NCBI RefSeq assembly: GCF_003597675.1
Contig: NZ_CP030827.1
Coordinates: forward strand, 3,038,001 to 3,102,000
DNA: 64,000 bases
Origin: Neorhizobium sp. NCHU2750
GTDB taxonomy: Bacteria > Pseudomonadota > Alphaproteobacteria > Rhizobiales > Rhizobiaceae
Direction of reading: 5' to 3'
Both the position numbers and the translations under genes were made by a program. The stretch's first letter is position 1. Each line of letters opens with the position of its first letter. Of the stretch, positions 17,716 through 26,569 are shown piece after piece. The notes under the pieces are model-generated. The model had not been told where the DNA came from. It saw only the letters and a list, made by a program, of their open reading frames with translations, and did no database searches.

Positions 17716-19563
17716 TTACCCCACCTGCACGATATGTCCGGAGGAAACCTCGCGATATTCACGCACCGGCGGCACGTAATCGACGGCGCGGACCGGGCTC
17801 TTGATCTCGTCGGTCGACATGTTGCGCTTGATCGACCGGCGCGACGGATCCGGTACCGGCACCGCCGCCATCAGCTTTTTCGTATAGGGATGCTGCGGGT
17901 TTTCGAACACCGCCGCCCGTGGCCCGATCTCGACGATCTCCCCGAGATACATGACCGCCACCCGGTGGCTGACACGTTCCACCACCGCCATGTCATGCGA
18001 AATGAACAGATAGGCGAGCTTCAGGCTCTGCTGCAGGTCGAGCAGAAGATTGCAGACCTGCGCCTTGATCGATACGTCGAGCGCCGAAACGGCCTCGTCG
18101 GCGACAATCACCTTCGGATCGAGCATCAGCGCCCTGGCAATCGCGATACGTTGCCGCTGGCCGCCGGAAAATTCGTGCGGAAAGCGCTTCATCATATCGG
18201 CGGAAAGGCCGACCTTTTCAAGAAACGCCGCCGCCTTGTCGCGCGCCTGGGCCTTCGTGCCGAGCCCATGCTCGATAAACGGCTCCATCACCGCCGAGCC
18301 GATGCTCATGCGCGGATTGAGCGAAGCGAACGGATCCTGGAAAATCATCTGGATCGACCGGCGCATGCGCCGCAGCGACGACTGGTCGAGCTTCATCACC
18401 TCGTAACCGTCGAGCACCACATTGCCGCTAGTGGGCGTGATCAGCCGCGTGACGGAACGTCCGGTCGTCGACTTGCCGCAGCCCGATTCGCCGACAAGCG
18501 ACAGCGTTTCGCCTTCATGCAGCGTGAAGGACACCTTCTCCACCGCATGCACGGCTCCGCTCTTGCGACCGAACAGACCGGAATGGATATCGAAGCGCGT
18601 CGTCAGGTCCTTGACGTCGAGGATCGGCGTCTTCTGTTTTGCCACCGTATCCGTCACGTCGACGAGCGGCTGCTGCTCGCCGGTCTTGATGTCGATGACC
18701 GGGAAACGCAGCGGCAGCTTGCGATCGCCCATCGACCCGAGCCGCGGCACGGCCGACAGAAGCGCCCGCGTATAGGGATGCTTGCCGCGATGGAAGATGT
18801 CGTCGGTCGCACCCGCCTCGACCTGGTCGCCGCGGAACATCACGATCGTCCGGTCCGCGACTTCCGCCACCACGCCCATGTCATGGGTGATGAACAGGAC
18901 GGACATGCCCTCCTCTTCCTGCAATTGCTTGATCAGGTCGAGGATCTGTCCCTGGATCGTCACGTCGAGCGCCGTGGTCGGCTCGTCGGCGATCAGAAGC
19001 TTCGGGCGCGAGGCGAGCGCCATGGCAATCATCACGCGCTGTCGCATGCCGCCGGAAAACTGGTGCGGATATTCGTCGAACCGGCCCTTGGCGTTCGGGA
19101 TGCGTACCTTTTCGAGAAGCCGTATGACCTCTGCCTTGGCCTCCGCCTTGGAAATGTCCTTGTGGACGGTCAGCGCCTCGGAAATCTGCTTCCCGATCGG
19201 AAAGATCGGATTGAGCGAGGTCATCGGCTCCTGGAAGATCATCGAGATGTCGTTGCCACGCACCCGACGCATCTGCTCTTCCGGGAGAGAGACAAGCTCC
19301 TTGCCCTGCAGGAAGACCTGGCCTTCGAGCCGGCTGGTCTTCTTCGGCAGAAGTCGCATGATCGACAGCGAGGTGACGGATTTGCCCGAACCCGATTCGC
19401 CGACGATCGCCACCGTCTCGCGCGGTGCCACATCGAAGGAGATGTTGCGCACCACCGTCTTCCACTCGTCCCCGACCCGGAAGGACGTCGACAGGTTCTT
19501 CACCGAGAGAACGGGCGGGACCGAGCCGCCACCCTCTTCCATTGCATTTCCGGAAAGCAGCAT
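17716..19563 (-). CDS. Peptide ABC transporter, fused double ATP-binding protein (DppD-DppF type)
   Basis: A 615-residue protein with two complete ATPase domains. Domain 1 (about residues 20-265) has [23 protein letters not shown] and [12 protein letters not shown]; domain 2 (about 310-560) has GESGCGKST, FSGGQRQRIAIARAL and IVADEAVSALD. Fusions of this kind power family-5 oligopeptide/nickel transporters alone. Note that Walker B of domain 2 reads ADEAVSALD (Ala after the Glu), as is common in this family. ATG 19563 has GGGAGAGG upstream. It follows the M20 amidohydrolase and is divergent from its presumed binding protein and permeases at 21-25 kb. Confidence 0.9.
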   Translation of the reverse strand: MLLSGNAMEEGGGSVPPVLSVKNLSTSFRVGDEWKTVVRNISFDVAPRETVAIVGESGSGKSVTSLSIMRLLPKKTSRLEGQVFLQGKELVSLPEEQMRRVRGNDISMIFQEPMTSLNPIFPIGKQISEALTVHKDISKAEAKAEVIRLLEKVRIPNAKGRFDEYPHQFSGGMRQRVMIAMALASRPKLLIADEPTTALDVTIQGQILDLIKQLQEEEGMSVLFITHDMGVVAEVADRTIVMFRGDQVEAGATDDIFHRGKHPYTRALLSAVPRLGSMGDRKLPLRFPVIDIKTGEQQPLVDVTDTVAKQKTPILDVKDLTTRFDIHSGLFGRKSGAVHAVEKVSFTLHEGETLSLVGESGCGKSTTGRSVTRLITPTSGNVVLDGYEVMKLDQSSLRRMRRSIQMIFQDPFASLNPRMSIGSAVMEPFIEHGLGTKAQARDKAAAFLEKVGLSADMMKRFPHEFSGGQRQRIAIARALMLDPKVIVADEAVSALDVSIKAQVCNLLLDLQQSLKLAYLFISHDMAVVERVSHRVAVMYLGEIVEIGPRAAVFENPQHPYTKKLMAAVPVPDPSRRSIKRNMSTDEIKSPVRAVDYVPPVREYREVSSGHIVQVG

Positions 19564-19601
19564 CGGCCTCTCCCTGGTTCTCTGGATCGGATATGGGTGG
19601 A

Positions 19602-20765
19602 TCAGGCCGCAAGCGCGGTTTCGGCAAGCGTTACCCAGTAGCTTATGCCAAAGGGAATAGCTTCGTCATTGAAATCATAGGCTGCGTTATGCAGGTTGGC
19701 GGTGTCGCCGTTGCCGATGAAAATGAAGGCACCCGGCCGCTTTTCCAGCATGTAGGAAAAGTCTTCGGCCCCCATATGCGGCGCAGTGTCGCCTTCGACT
19801 GCCTTGGGTCCGACCACCTTGCTGGCGACCTCGACAGCGAACTCGGTTTCCGCCGCATGGTTCATCGTTACCGGATAACCCCGGCGATAGACGACATCGG
19901 CCGTGGCACCATGGACAAGTGCGGTCGCCTGCGCCACAGCCGTCAGCCGCTTCTCGGCAAAATCGCGGGTTTCCGGCAGGAGCGTGCGCACCGTCCCGAC
20001 CAGTTTGACGCTGTCGGGGATGACATTGTTGGCATCACCCCCATGAACGGACGCCACCGTCACCACCAGCGATTTCAGCGGGTTGGTCTCGCGCGAGACG
20101 ATCGACTGCAATGCAATCACGATATGGGACGCGGTCAGCACCGGATCGATCGCGTTATGCGGCTCGGCGGCATGGCTGCCGCGCCCGTTGATGGTGATCT
20201 CGAACACATCGGCCGCCGCCATGATGCCACCTTTGCAGATGGCGAAATTGCCGACCGGCAAATGCGGCTCATTGTGCATGCCATAGACCTGCCGGATGTC
20301 GAACTTGTCCATGAAGCCATCATTGATCATCGCGAGCGCACCTGCACCGCCTTCTTCCGCCGGCTGGAAGATCAGCGCCACCGACCCCTTGAAGTTGCGC
20401 GTCTCGGCCAGATATTGCGCCGCGCCAAGCAGCATGGACGTATGCCCGTCATGACCGCAGGAATGCGCCTTGCCGGGCGTCTTGGACGCCCAGGGCTTGC
20501 CGGAGGTTTCGAAGATCGGCAGCGCATCCATGTCGGCGCGAAAACCGATCACCGGACCATCGCCGTGACGACCCTTGATGATCGCCACCACACCGGTTTT
20601 GCCGATACCCGTCTCGACCACATCGCAACCGAAGGATTTGAGCTTGTCGGCCACGAACTGCGACGTCTGTGGAAGGTCGTAATCGAGTTCCGGATTCTGG
20701 TGCAGGTGGCGACGCCACTCGGCGACCTGATCCTGCATCTCAGCTACTCGGTTGATCACGGGCAT
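19602..20765 (-). CDS. M20-family amidohydrolase (hippurate hydrolase/amidohydrolase)
   Basis: A 387-residue zinc-dependent amidohydrolase. Metal ligands and catalytic residues are visible in FRADMDALP, HSCGHDGHTSML, PAEEGGAGA and MGAEDFSYML. The family cleaves N-acyl amino acids, hippurate, or peptides with amide-linked groups. ATG 20765 has AGAGGTG in front; the longer frame to 20960 lacks support. It is transcribed with the fused ATPase 38 bp downstream and opposite a peptide-binding protein gene. I infer that the transporter imports N-acylated amino acids or small peptides which this enzyme then cleaves in the cytoplasm. Confidence 0.9.
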   Translation of the reverse strand: MPVINRVAEMQDQVAEWRRHLHQNPELDYDLPQTSQFVADKLKSFGCDVVETGIGKTGVVAIIKGRHGDGPVIGFRADMDALPIFETSGKPWASKTPGKAHSCGHDGHTSMLLGAAQYLAETRNFKGSVALIFQPAEEGGAGALAMINDGFMDKFDIRQVYGMHNEPHLPVGNFAICKGGIMAAADVFEITINGRGSHAAEPHNAIDPVLTASHIVIALQSIVSRETNPLKSLVVTVASVHGGDANNVIPDSVKLVGTVRTLLPETRDFAEKRLTAVAQATALVHGATADVVYRRGYPVTMNHAAETEFAVEVASKVVGPKAVEGDTAPHMGAEDFSYMLEKRPGAFIFIGNGDTANLHNAAYDFNDEAIPFGISYWVTLAETALAA

Positions 20766-21090
20766 TACGGCACCTCTTTGATTTTTAACAACTTCCCACT
20801 CTGGTAGAAGGGATATTGCGACGCTTATGCGGCCTTTTGCAAGCTTCAATTTTGGCTCTTGAACGAAAAATAGGCCTATGCTTAGATGGCTCAAAATTTG
20901 GTCATACACGCCTGACGTGAAGGGATGGACGTGTCTTAGAGCGACTGAACTATTGATCACGGGCCGCTAAATTATGCCCGGCGGAGGAGCCTCATCAAGC
21001 GGAAAACCGCAAGGCTCCGGGAGACCGCCCGGCAGAGACCCGCAACCAATCACAAAACTCGTCAAGAGAACCACGAAGGGGAAAGTCAGC
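20766..21090. promoter_or_regulatory. Divergent control region between amidohydrolase/ATPase and binding-protein/permease units
   Basis: A 325-bp gap between two divergent starts, so at least two promoters must lie here. I see CACG-CCTGA-CGTG near 20910-20922 as a small inverted repeat, and a leader hairpin at 20986-21018 with outer arms GGAGCCT and AGGCTCC and an inner GCGG-AAAA-CCGC stem. No clear -35/-10 pair stands out. Confidence 0.45.
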
Positions 21091-22800
21091 ATGCATAAAC
21101 TGAAACTTCTGTTGGCCGGAGCGGCCACTGCGCTGGCGCTTTCGGGCGCAACGGCGCACGCGGCGCGCGGCACGGACGGAGACCTGAAGATCCTGTTTTG
21201 GCAGGCGGTATCCACCATGAACCCGTTCCTGTCCGGCGGCACGAAGGAAGTATTCGCTTCCTCCATGGTCATCGAGCCGCTGGCTCGTACCGACGAAAAG
21301 GGCGAATTGGTGCCCTTCCTCGCGAGCGAAATTCCCACGCTGGCAAATGGCGGACTGTCCAAGGACCTGCTCAGCCTTACCTGGAAACTGAAGCCCGACG
21401 TCAAGTGGTCGGACGGCTCTCCCTTCACTGCCGACGACGTCATCTTCACCTGGAAATACTGCACGGCGCCTGACGGCGGCTGCGCCCAGAAGGCCCAGTA
21501 TGAAGGCGTCAAGAATGTCGAGGCCATTGACCCGCATACGGTCAAGATCACCTTCTCTGAACCGAAGCCCTATCCTTACTCCGCTTTCGTCGGCGCCCAG
21601 TCGCCGATCATCCAGGCCAAGCAGTTCAAGGATTGCGTCGGCGCCAAGGCTCCCGGCTGCACCGCGGCCAATTTCGGCCCGATCGGTACCGGTCCCTTCG
21701 TCGTCGCAGACTTCAAGCCGAACGACGTGATCACCTTCAAGGCCAACCCGAACTATCGCGATCCGAACAAGCCGGCCTTCGCCTCGGCCACCCTGAAGGG
21801 CGGCGGTGACGCAGCCTCTGCCGCCCGCGCCGTTCTCGAAACCGGCGAATACGATTACGCCTGGAACACCATGGTCGAGCCGGAAGTGCTCGCCACCATG
21901 ATGAAGGCCGGCAAGGGCAGGCTCGAATCCTCCTTCGGCACCAATGTCGAGCGTATCAACTTGAACTGGACCAACCCGGATCCGGCTCTCGGCGACAAGC
22001 GCTCCACCACGGCAGCAGGCCCTCACCCGGCCCTCAAGGATCCGGCAGTTCGCCGCGCCCTGTCGCTCGCTATCGACCGCGACGTCATCGTCGAGGCAGG
22101 CTACGGTGCAGCCGGCAAGCCGACCTGCGACATCGTTCCCGCCCCTGAAGCCGTCGCGTCCCACAAGAACGACAGCTGGTGCCTGAAGCAGGACATCGCC
22201 GGCGCCAACAAGCTGCTCGACGATGCCGGCTGGAAGATGGGGCCGGATGGCATCCGCGCCAAGGATGGCGTCAAGCTCTCCTTCCTCTATTCCACCTCGA
22301 CCAACTCGGTGCGTCAGGCAACCCAGGAACTGGTGAAGGCCATGTGGGCCGAGATCGGCGTCGGCGCCGAACTGCGCAACGCATCCGCCTCGGTCTTCTT
22401 CGGGGGCGATCCGGCAAGCCCGGACACGTTCCAGAAGTTCTATGCCGACGTCGAAATGTACACCAACAACTTCGACGGTACCGACCCGGAGAAATACCTG
22501 GCCGAATGGCTGTGCGACCAGATGCCCGGCCCGTCCAACGGCTGGCAGGGCCAGAACATTCCGCGTTACTGCAACCCGGCATATGACAAGCTCGTCGGCA
22601 CCCTCTCCAAGACCGCCGAGCCGGGCAAGCGCGCAGAGATTGCCAAGCAGCTGAACGACATGCTGACCGAAGACGGCGCCCATATCGCGCTCGTCCACCG
22701 CGGCGACCTGTCTGCTTTCGCCGTCTCGCTCCAGGGCGTCAAGATGAACTCCTGGGACAGCCAGCTCTGGAACGTCGCCGACTGGTATCGCCAGAAGTGA
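21091..22800 (+). CDS. Peptide ABC transporter, family-5 substrate-binding protein
   Basis: A 569-residue periplasmic binding protein of the oligopeptide/dipeptide/nickel family. The signal peptide ends at AHA-A (about residue 24). The early WQAVSTMNPFLSGGTKE and LAREIPTL... VKWSDGSPFTADDVIFTWKY segments are family hallmarks. ATG 21091 has GAAGGGGAAAG upstream; the frame from 20974 includes only leader sequence. A hairpin at 22808-22835 separates it from the first permease. Likely cargo is peptides or N-acyl amino acids, inferred from the amidohydrolase across the divergent promoter. Confidence 0.9.
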   Translation: MHKLKLLLAGAATALALSGATAHAARGTDGDLKILFWQAVSTMNPFLSGGTKEVFASSMVIEPLARTDEKGELVPFLASEIPTLANGGLSKDLLSLTWKLKPDVKWSDGSPFTADDVIFTWKYCTAPDGGCAQKAQYEGVKNVEAIDPHTVKITFSEPKPYPYSAFVGAQSPIIQAKQFKDCVGAKAPGCTAANFGPIGTGPFVVADFKPNDVITFKANPNYRDPNKPAFASATLKGGGDAASAARAVLETGEYDYAWNTMVEPEVLATMMKAGKGRLESSFGTNVERINLNWTNPDPALGDKRSTTAAGPHPALKDPAVRRALSLAIDRDVIVEAGYGAAGKPTCDIVPAPEAVASHKNDSWCLKQDIAGANKLLDDAGWKMGPDGIRAKDGVKLSFLYSTSTNSVRQATQELVKAMWAEIGVGAELRNASASVFFGGDPASPDTFQKFYADVEMYTNNFDGTDPEKYLAEWLCDQMPGPSNGWQGQNIPRYCNPAYDKLVGTLSKTAEPGKRAEIAKQLNDMLTEDGAHIALVHRGDLSAFAVSLQGVKMNSWDSQLWNVADWYRQK

Positions 22801-22807
22801 TCCGGCC

Positions 22808-22835
22808 GTCGGGCCACAGGAACCTGTGGCCCGAC
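22808..22835 (+). other. Intercistronic hairpin between binding protein and permease genes
   Basis: GTCGGGCCACAGG (22808-22820), two-base spacer AA, CCTGTGGCCCGAC (22823-22835): a perfect 13-bp inverted repeat eight bases after the stop codon. No T-run follows, so partial read-through into the permease genes is expected. Confidence 0.7.
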
Positions 22836-22991
22836 ACCTGCCTGCGATCCTGACATGATCGGCCCCGCTGTCCGGGCGGGGCTGGCTCATTGGCAATTAT
22901 GCATCCTGCGTCGCCGTCCGGTCGAAGCCATCCTCTTGAGGCGGTCAAGGTCCAGGGCAATCGGGCAGACGCAGTCCGGAGAAAGTCCCAT

Positions 22992-24002
22992 ATGTTCACA
23001 TACACGCTGCGACGATTGTTCTTCGCAATTCCGACGCTGCTCATTATCAGTTTCGTGATCTTTGCCCTTCTCGATCTCGCGCCGAACGACCCGACCGGCG
23101 AACTGCCGCTGACCATTCCCCCCGAAGTGAGGGAACAGATCCGCGCCTCGCTCGGCCTCGATCAACCCTTCTTCTTCCGCTATCTGGCCTGGCTGCACCA
23201 GTTCTTCATCAACGAGCCGCTCAACATCCTGGAAAGCCTGACCGGTTGGAAATTCGGTGACGGCGAGCGGCTGCGTGTACTGTCCTGGGCCACCCGCAGC
23301 CCGGTCGTCGATCTCATCGTCCAGCGCCTGCCGCAGACGCTCTGGGTCGTCGGCCTCTCCTATGTTTTTGGCGTCCTCATCGCCATCCCGATCGGCGTCA
23401 TCTCGGCCTACAAGCAATATTCGATCTTCGATCAGGTCGGCACCTTCGTCTCGATGGTCGGCTATTCGGTTCCGACCTTCTTCACCGGCGTGCTGCTGGT
23501 CGTCATCTTCTCCTCCTATCTGCAATGGTTCCCATCGGTTTACGACACCAATCTCAAGGTGACGAACTTCACCACCTTCGTCGAACAGATAAGACAGATG
23601 GTGCTTCCGGTTGCGGTCCTGTCGCTCTATAACGCATCGCAAATCGCCCGCTTCGTGCGCGCCTCGATGCTCGACAACCTGCACCAGGACTATGTTCGCA
23701 CCGCCCGCGCCAAGGGCGTCAAGGAAAAGGCCGTGCTGCTCGTCCACGTGCTGCGCAACAGCCTGATCCCGGTCGTCACCGTCATCGCGCTCGGCGTGCC
23801 GACGATCTTTTCCGGCGCCATCATCACCGAACAGATCTTCCGCGTGAACGGCCTTGGCCAATTGCTGATCACCGCCGTACAGGGCGCCGACATCCCGCTG
23901 GTGCAAACGCTCACCTTCATCTTCGCGGTGCTGATCGTTCTCTTCAACCTGATCGCCGACGTACTCTACGGCATTCTTGACCCGAGGATCCGTTATGACT
24001 GA
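22992..24002 (+). CDS. Peptide ABC transporter permease (DppB type)
   Basis: A 336-residue permease with the DppB-type N-terminus (TLRRLFFAIPTLLIISFVIFALLDLAPNDP) and the EAA-type loop around YVRTARAKGVKEKAVLLVHVLRNSLIPV. About six membrane helices. It is longer than usual between helices 1 and 2 because of a 45-residue insert near the periplasmic loop (HQFFINEPLNILESL). ATG 22992 is preceded by GGAGAAAG. It overlaps the next gene (ATGACTGA). Confidence 0.9.
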   Translation: MFTYTLRRLFFAIPTLLIISFVIFALLDLAPNDPTGELPLTIPPEVREQIRASLGLDQPFFFRYLAWLHQFFINEPLNILESLTGWKFGDGERLRVLSWATRSPVVDLIVQRLPQTLWVVGLSYVFGVLIAIPIGVISAYKQYSIFDQVGTFVSMVGYSVPTFFTGVLLVVIFSSYLQWFPSVYDTNLKVTNFTTFVEQIRQMVLPVAVLSLYNASQIARFVRASMLDNLHQDYVRTARAKGVKEKAVLLVHVLRNSLIPVVTVIALGVPTIFSGAIITEQIFRVNGLGQLLITAVQGADIPLVQTLTFIFAVLIVLFNLIADVLYGILDPRIRYD

Positions 24003-24918
24003 TGCGACCGCAACCTCGGCACCTGCTGTCGCGTCCACCCCGACGCGATCGGCCTTCAGCGACGTCTGGCGCCAGTTCCGCGCCCACAAGGGCGGCGTCG
24101 CCGGCCTCGTCGTCTTCGTCTTCATCGTCCTGTCCGTCTATGTCGGCCCCTATATCCACCGGGTGGCGCCCAATGCCATCAACATCAAGGACAAGAACCA
24201 GTGGCCGTCGCTGGCCCACCCGTTCGGCACCGACAATCTCGGCAAGGACATGCTGGCACAGGTTCTGGCCGGCGGCCGCATCTCGCTGGCCGTCGGCATC
24301 ACCGCCATGCTGCTGGCGCTCTTCCTCGGCACGCTGGTCGGTGTCCTGTCGGGCTATTTCCGCAGGCTCGACGGCCCGCTGATGCGCATCACCGACCTGT
24401 TCCTGGCGCTGCCGCTGCTGCCGCTGCTGCTCGTCATCCTGCTTCTGTTTCGGGATACGCTGCGGGCGGCCTTCGGACCGGAAACCGGCATCTTCATCCT
24501 GATCGTCGTCGTCATCGGCATCACCAGCTGGATGCATACGGCCCGCATCGTTCGCGGCGACGTGCTGGCGGTCAAGAGCCAGGAATTCGTGCTGGCGGCC
24601 AAATCGAGCGGCATGCGGGAATACCGCATCGTGCTGAGGCATATCCTGCCCAACGTGCTGTCCTCGATCATGGTCTCGGCAACGCTCGGCATCGCCTCGG
24701 CGATCATCACGGAATCCTCGCTCTCCTTCCTCGGCCTCGGCTTCCCCTCCGACTTCCCGACCTGGGGACGCCTGCTGTTCGACGGCGCCAACTTCCTGCA
24801 ATTGACGCCCTCGCGCGTGCTGTGGCCGGGGCTCGCTATCTCGCTCACCGTCCTCAGCGTCAACTATATAGGCGACGCCATTCGCGATGCGCTCGACCCG
24901 CGCGCCGTCAAACGGTGA
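23995..24918 (+). CDS. Peptide ABC transporter permease (DppC type)
   Basis: A 307-residue DppC-type permease. It has the N-terminal FRAHKGGVAGLVVFVFIVL, FGTDNLGKDMLAQVLAGGRISL and the EAA loop VLAAKSSGMREYRIVLRHILPNVLSS. The ATG at 23995 overlaps the end of the preceding permease by eight bases, indicating translational coupling. With the preceding permease it forms the channel driven by the fused ATPase encoded divergently. Two hairpins follow downstream. Confidence 0.9.
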   Translation: MTDATATSAPAVASTPTRSAFSDVWRQFRAHKGGVAGLVVFVFIVLSVYVGPYIHRVAPNAINIKDKNQWPSLAHPFGTDNLGKDMLAQVLAGGRISLAVGITAMLLALFLGTLVGVLSGYFRRLDGPLMRITDLFLALPLLPLLLVILLLFRDTLRAAFGPETGIFILIVVVIGITSWMHTARIVRGDVLAVKSQEFVLAAKSSGMREYRIVLRHILPNVLSSIMVSATLGIASAIITESSLSFLGLGFPSDFPTWGRLLFDGANFLQLTPSRVLWPGLAISLTVLSVNYIGDAIRDALDPRAVKR

Positions 24919-24941
24919 GCCGCAGCGAACGATCATCGAGA

Positions 24942-24965
24942 AAACGGCGGCGAAAGCCGCCGTTT
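24942..24965 (+). terminator. Hairpin after the peptide permease operon
   Basis: AAACGGCGGC-GAAA-GCCGCCGTTT, a perfect 10-bp stem with a GAAA tetraloop, 23 bases after the permease stop. The right arm ends in TTT followed by ACATG, so the U-tract is short; likely the operon's transcript end. Confidence 0.65.
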
Positions 24966-25124
24966 ACATGTCCAGACTCGGAAAATCCGCCTCAAAACTT
25001 TTTTCGATAAAACGATGGAACCTTCTTCCGGACCGCTCGTTATCACAGTGTTCGAAGGCGCCCCCCCGTCCCCCGCCCTACAAAAGCCTTCGAACAACTC
25101 TTCAATCCCCCTCGAAGAGACGAG

Positions 25125-25154
25125 CCGGCTCGGTTCCAGCAGGAACCGAGCCGG
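25125..25154. terminator. Strong hairpin with T-rich tail between convergent operons
   Basis: CCGGCTCGGTTCC-AGCA-GGAACCGAGCCGG, a perfect 13-bp stem, followed on the plus strand by ATCTGTTTTAT. It may terminate both the plus-strand permease transcript and the minus-strand kinase transcript. Confidence 0.7.
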
Positions 25155-25228
25155 ATCTGTTTTATGGCTATGGAAAATGCGGGCGCTCTGGAAATAGCAG
25201 TCAGGCCGGCCGCAAGGCGGGCGAAAAG

Positions 25229-26233
25229 CTATTCGCCGCCGGCCTCGAGCGGGAACCGCAGGTGATAGCTGATCCCCTCATTGGAAATCGTATATTGAGC
25301 CTTGCCGTTGACCGAGGCAGGCACGACGCGTTCCAGCACCGTACTGCCGAAATGGGCCTTAAGCCCCTCTTCCGCCGCCTCGGTCTTCGCGGTTCCGACC
25401 AGCCGCTCGTCCCAGCTCATCTCCAGATAGTCATGCCCGTCGGCATGCAGCCGCGTACAGACGATCTCGACCGGCCGGGCGCCGCGCAAGAGCGAGCCGT
25501 GGCTGACCGCATTGACGATCAGTTCATGCAGGGCAAGGCCGAGATGCAGCGAAGCATTCGGCGTCAGCAGCACATTGTCACCCGAAACCTTGACCAGATG
25601 CCGGTTGTCGGGGAGGTATTTTTCCGTTTGCTGCTGCACCAGGTCGTTGAAATAGGCGCCGCGCCAGCTGGAATCGGTGATCAGGTCCTGGGATTGCGAC
25701 AGCGAATAAAGCCTGCCCCGGAACTTGTGCAGGAAGAGATCGAGCGAGCCGGAATAACGCGCCGTCTGCAGCGCGATACTCTGGATGACGGCGAGCAGGT
25801 TCTTCGAACGATGGCTGACTTCTCTTAAAAGCGCGCGCAGCAGCCGCTCGCGATGCCGCTCCTCCGACCGGTCTATGATTGTCGTGACGAGATGCACGCC
25901 GCCCGACTGGAACTCCACCGCCTGGACGCGAAACTCGAAGATCTGGTCGGAGCCGACTGTCACTTCGACATGGCCCTTCTTGCCGCTCTCGCGGATACCT
26001 TGTTTCAGCGCCAGAAGCTTGCCGGCCACCTCTTCGCCGAACAGCCTCTCGTCCGTCGGATCGATGGCCTGTTCCACCGACCAGACGTCCGGCAGGTTGG
26101 CAAAATACAGATAATCGAGCTTTTCGTTCTGGATGATGATGCTGGCGCCGAGGTCGATGAGCGCGGGCATGAAAAACTCCCGCAGCCTGTCATCACTCTG
26201 ACCAGCTTGCTGCCATGTCAGCGGACGCGCCAA
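25229..26233 (-). CDS. HWE/HisKA_2-type sensor histidine kinase of the general stress response (PhyK-like)
   Basis: About 334 residues. A PAS-like sensory part (about residues 15-140, ending in LVTTIIDRSEERHRER) precedes the dimerisation/phospho-acceptor helix LLREVSHRSKNLLAVIQSIALQTAR, the hallmark of HWE/HisKA_2 kinases, and an atypical ATPase domain (LALHELIVNAVSHGSL). No membrane helix is seen, so it is cytoplasmic. The frame can open at a TTG at 26347, but TTG 26233 has GGAG eight bases upstream (26242-26245), which I prefer. It lies next to phyR, and in relatives such kinases phosphorylate PhyR to release EcfG. Confidence 0.82.
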   Translation of the reverse strand: MARPLTWQQAGQSDDRLREFFMPALIDLGASIIIQNEKLDYLYFANLPDVWSVEQAIDPTDERLFGEEVAGKLLALKQGIRESGKKGHVEVTVGSDQIFEFRVQAVEFQSGGVHLVTTIIDRSEERHRERLLRALLREVSHRSKNLLAVIQSIALQTARYSGSLDLFLHKFRGRLYSLSQSQDLITDSSWRGAYFNDLVQQQTEKYLPDNRHLVKVSGDNVLLTPNASLHLGLALHELIVNAVSHGSLLRGARPVEIVCTRLHADGHDYLEMSWDERLVGTAKTEAAEEGLKAHFGSTVLERVVPASVNGKAQYTISNEGISYHLRFPLEAGGE

Positions 26234-26516
26234 TGTGACCACTCCATCTACCGGCTCATCCGAGGATGAGAGATGCACCGCAAGACGCCCCGATGGCGAC
26301 GCCGGATGCACATGTTGCTCTTGTGGGATCACCCGGCTGCATCGCAACCGGGCGGATCCGAAATACGCGGCGTGATGGAGACGGCCGCAAGCTCTTGCTT
26401 GGGACGCCCCGGCTGCGGCAAGTGAATGCCGAAACCCGCTGTGTCAGACCACCTTTAAGGATAGGCTCAAGACGATAAAGACAAGGGGTGACATGCCGCA
26501 TCAACCGACATGCCAC

Positions 26517-26541
26517 AACCTTGTGTGTGGAACATTGTTCC
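26517..26541 (-). promoter_or_regulatory. Possible EcfG-type promoter upstream of the stress kinase
   Basis: Minus strand GGAAC (26541-26537), 16-bp spacer, GGTT (26520-26517), one mismatch from GGAAC-N16-CGTT. The -35 is part of a palindrome GGAACATTGTTCC. It would leave a leader of over 250 nt, so support is limited. Confidence 0.35.
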
Positions 26542-26569
26542 CGCCGCATCAAGGTGAGGGCCGAACCGC

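Larger units (their letters stand above)
24919..25228. other. Intergenic region with two strong hairpins, no gene seen
   Basis: A 310-bp gap between convergent units (permease on plus, histidine kinase on minus). It contains hairpins at 24942-24965 and 25125-25154. A 60-codon open frame at 25015 has no ribosome site, ends across the second hairpin and shows no domain, so I do not call it. Confidence 0.6.

Noticed and set aside
25015..25197. 60-codon open frame in the gap before the stress kinase
   Set aside because: It runs through a strong terminator hairpin, has no ribosome site and no recognisable domain.
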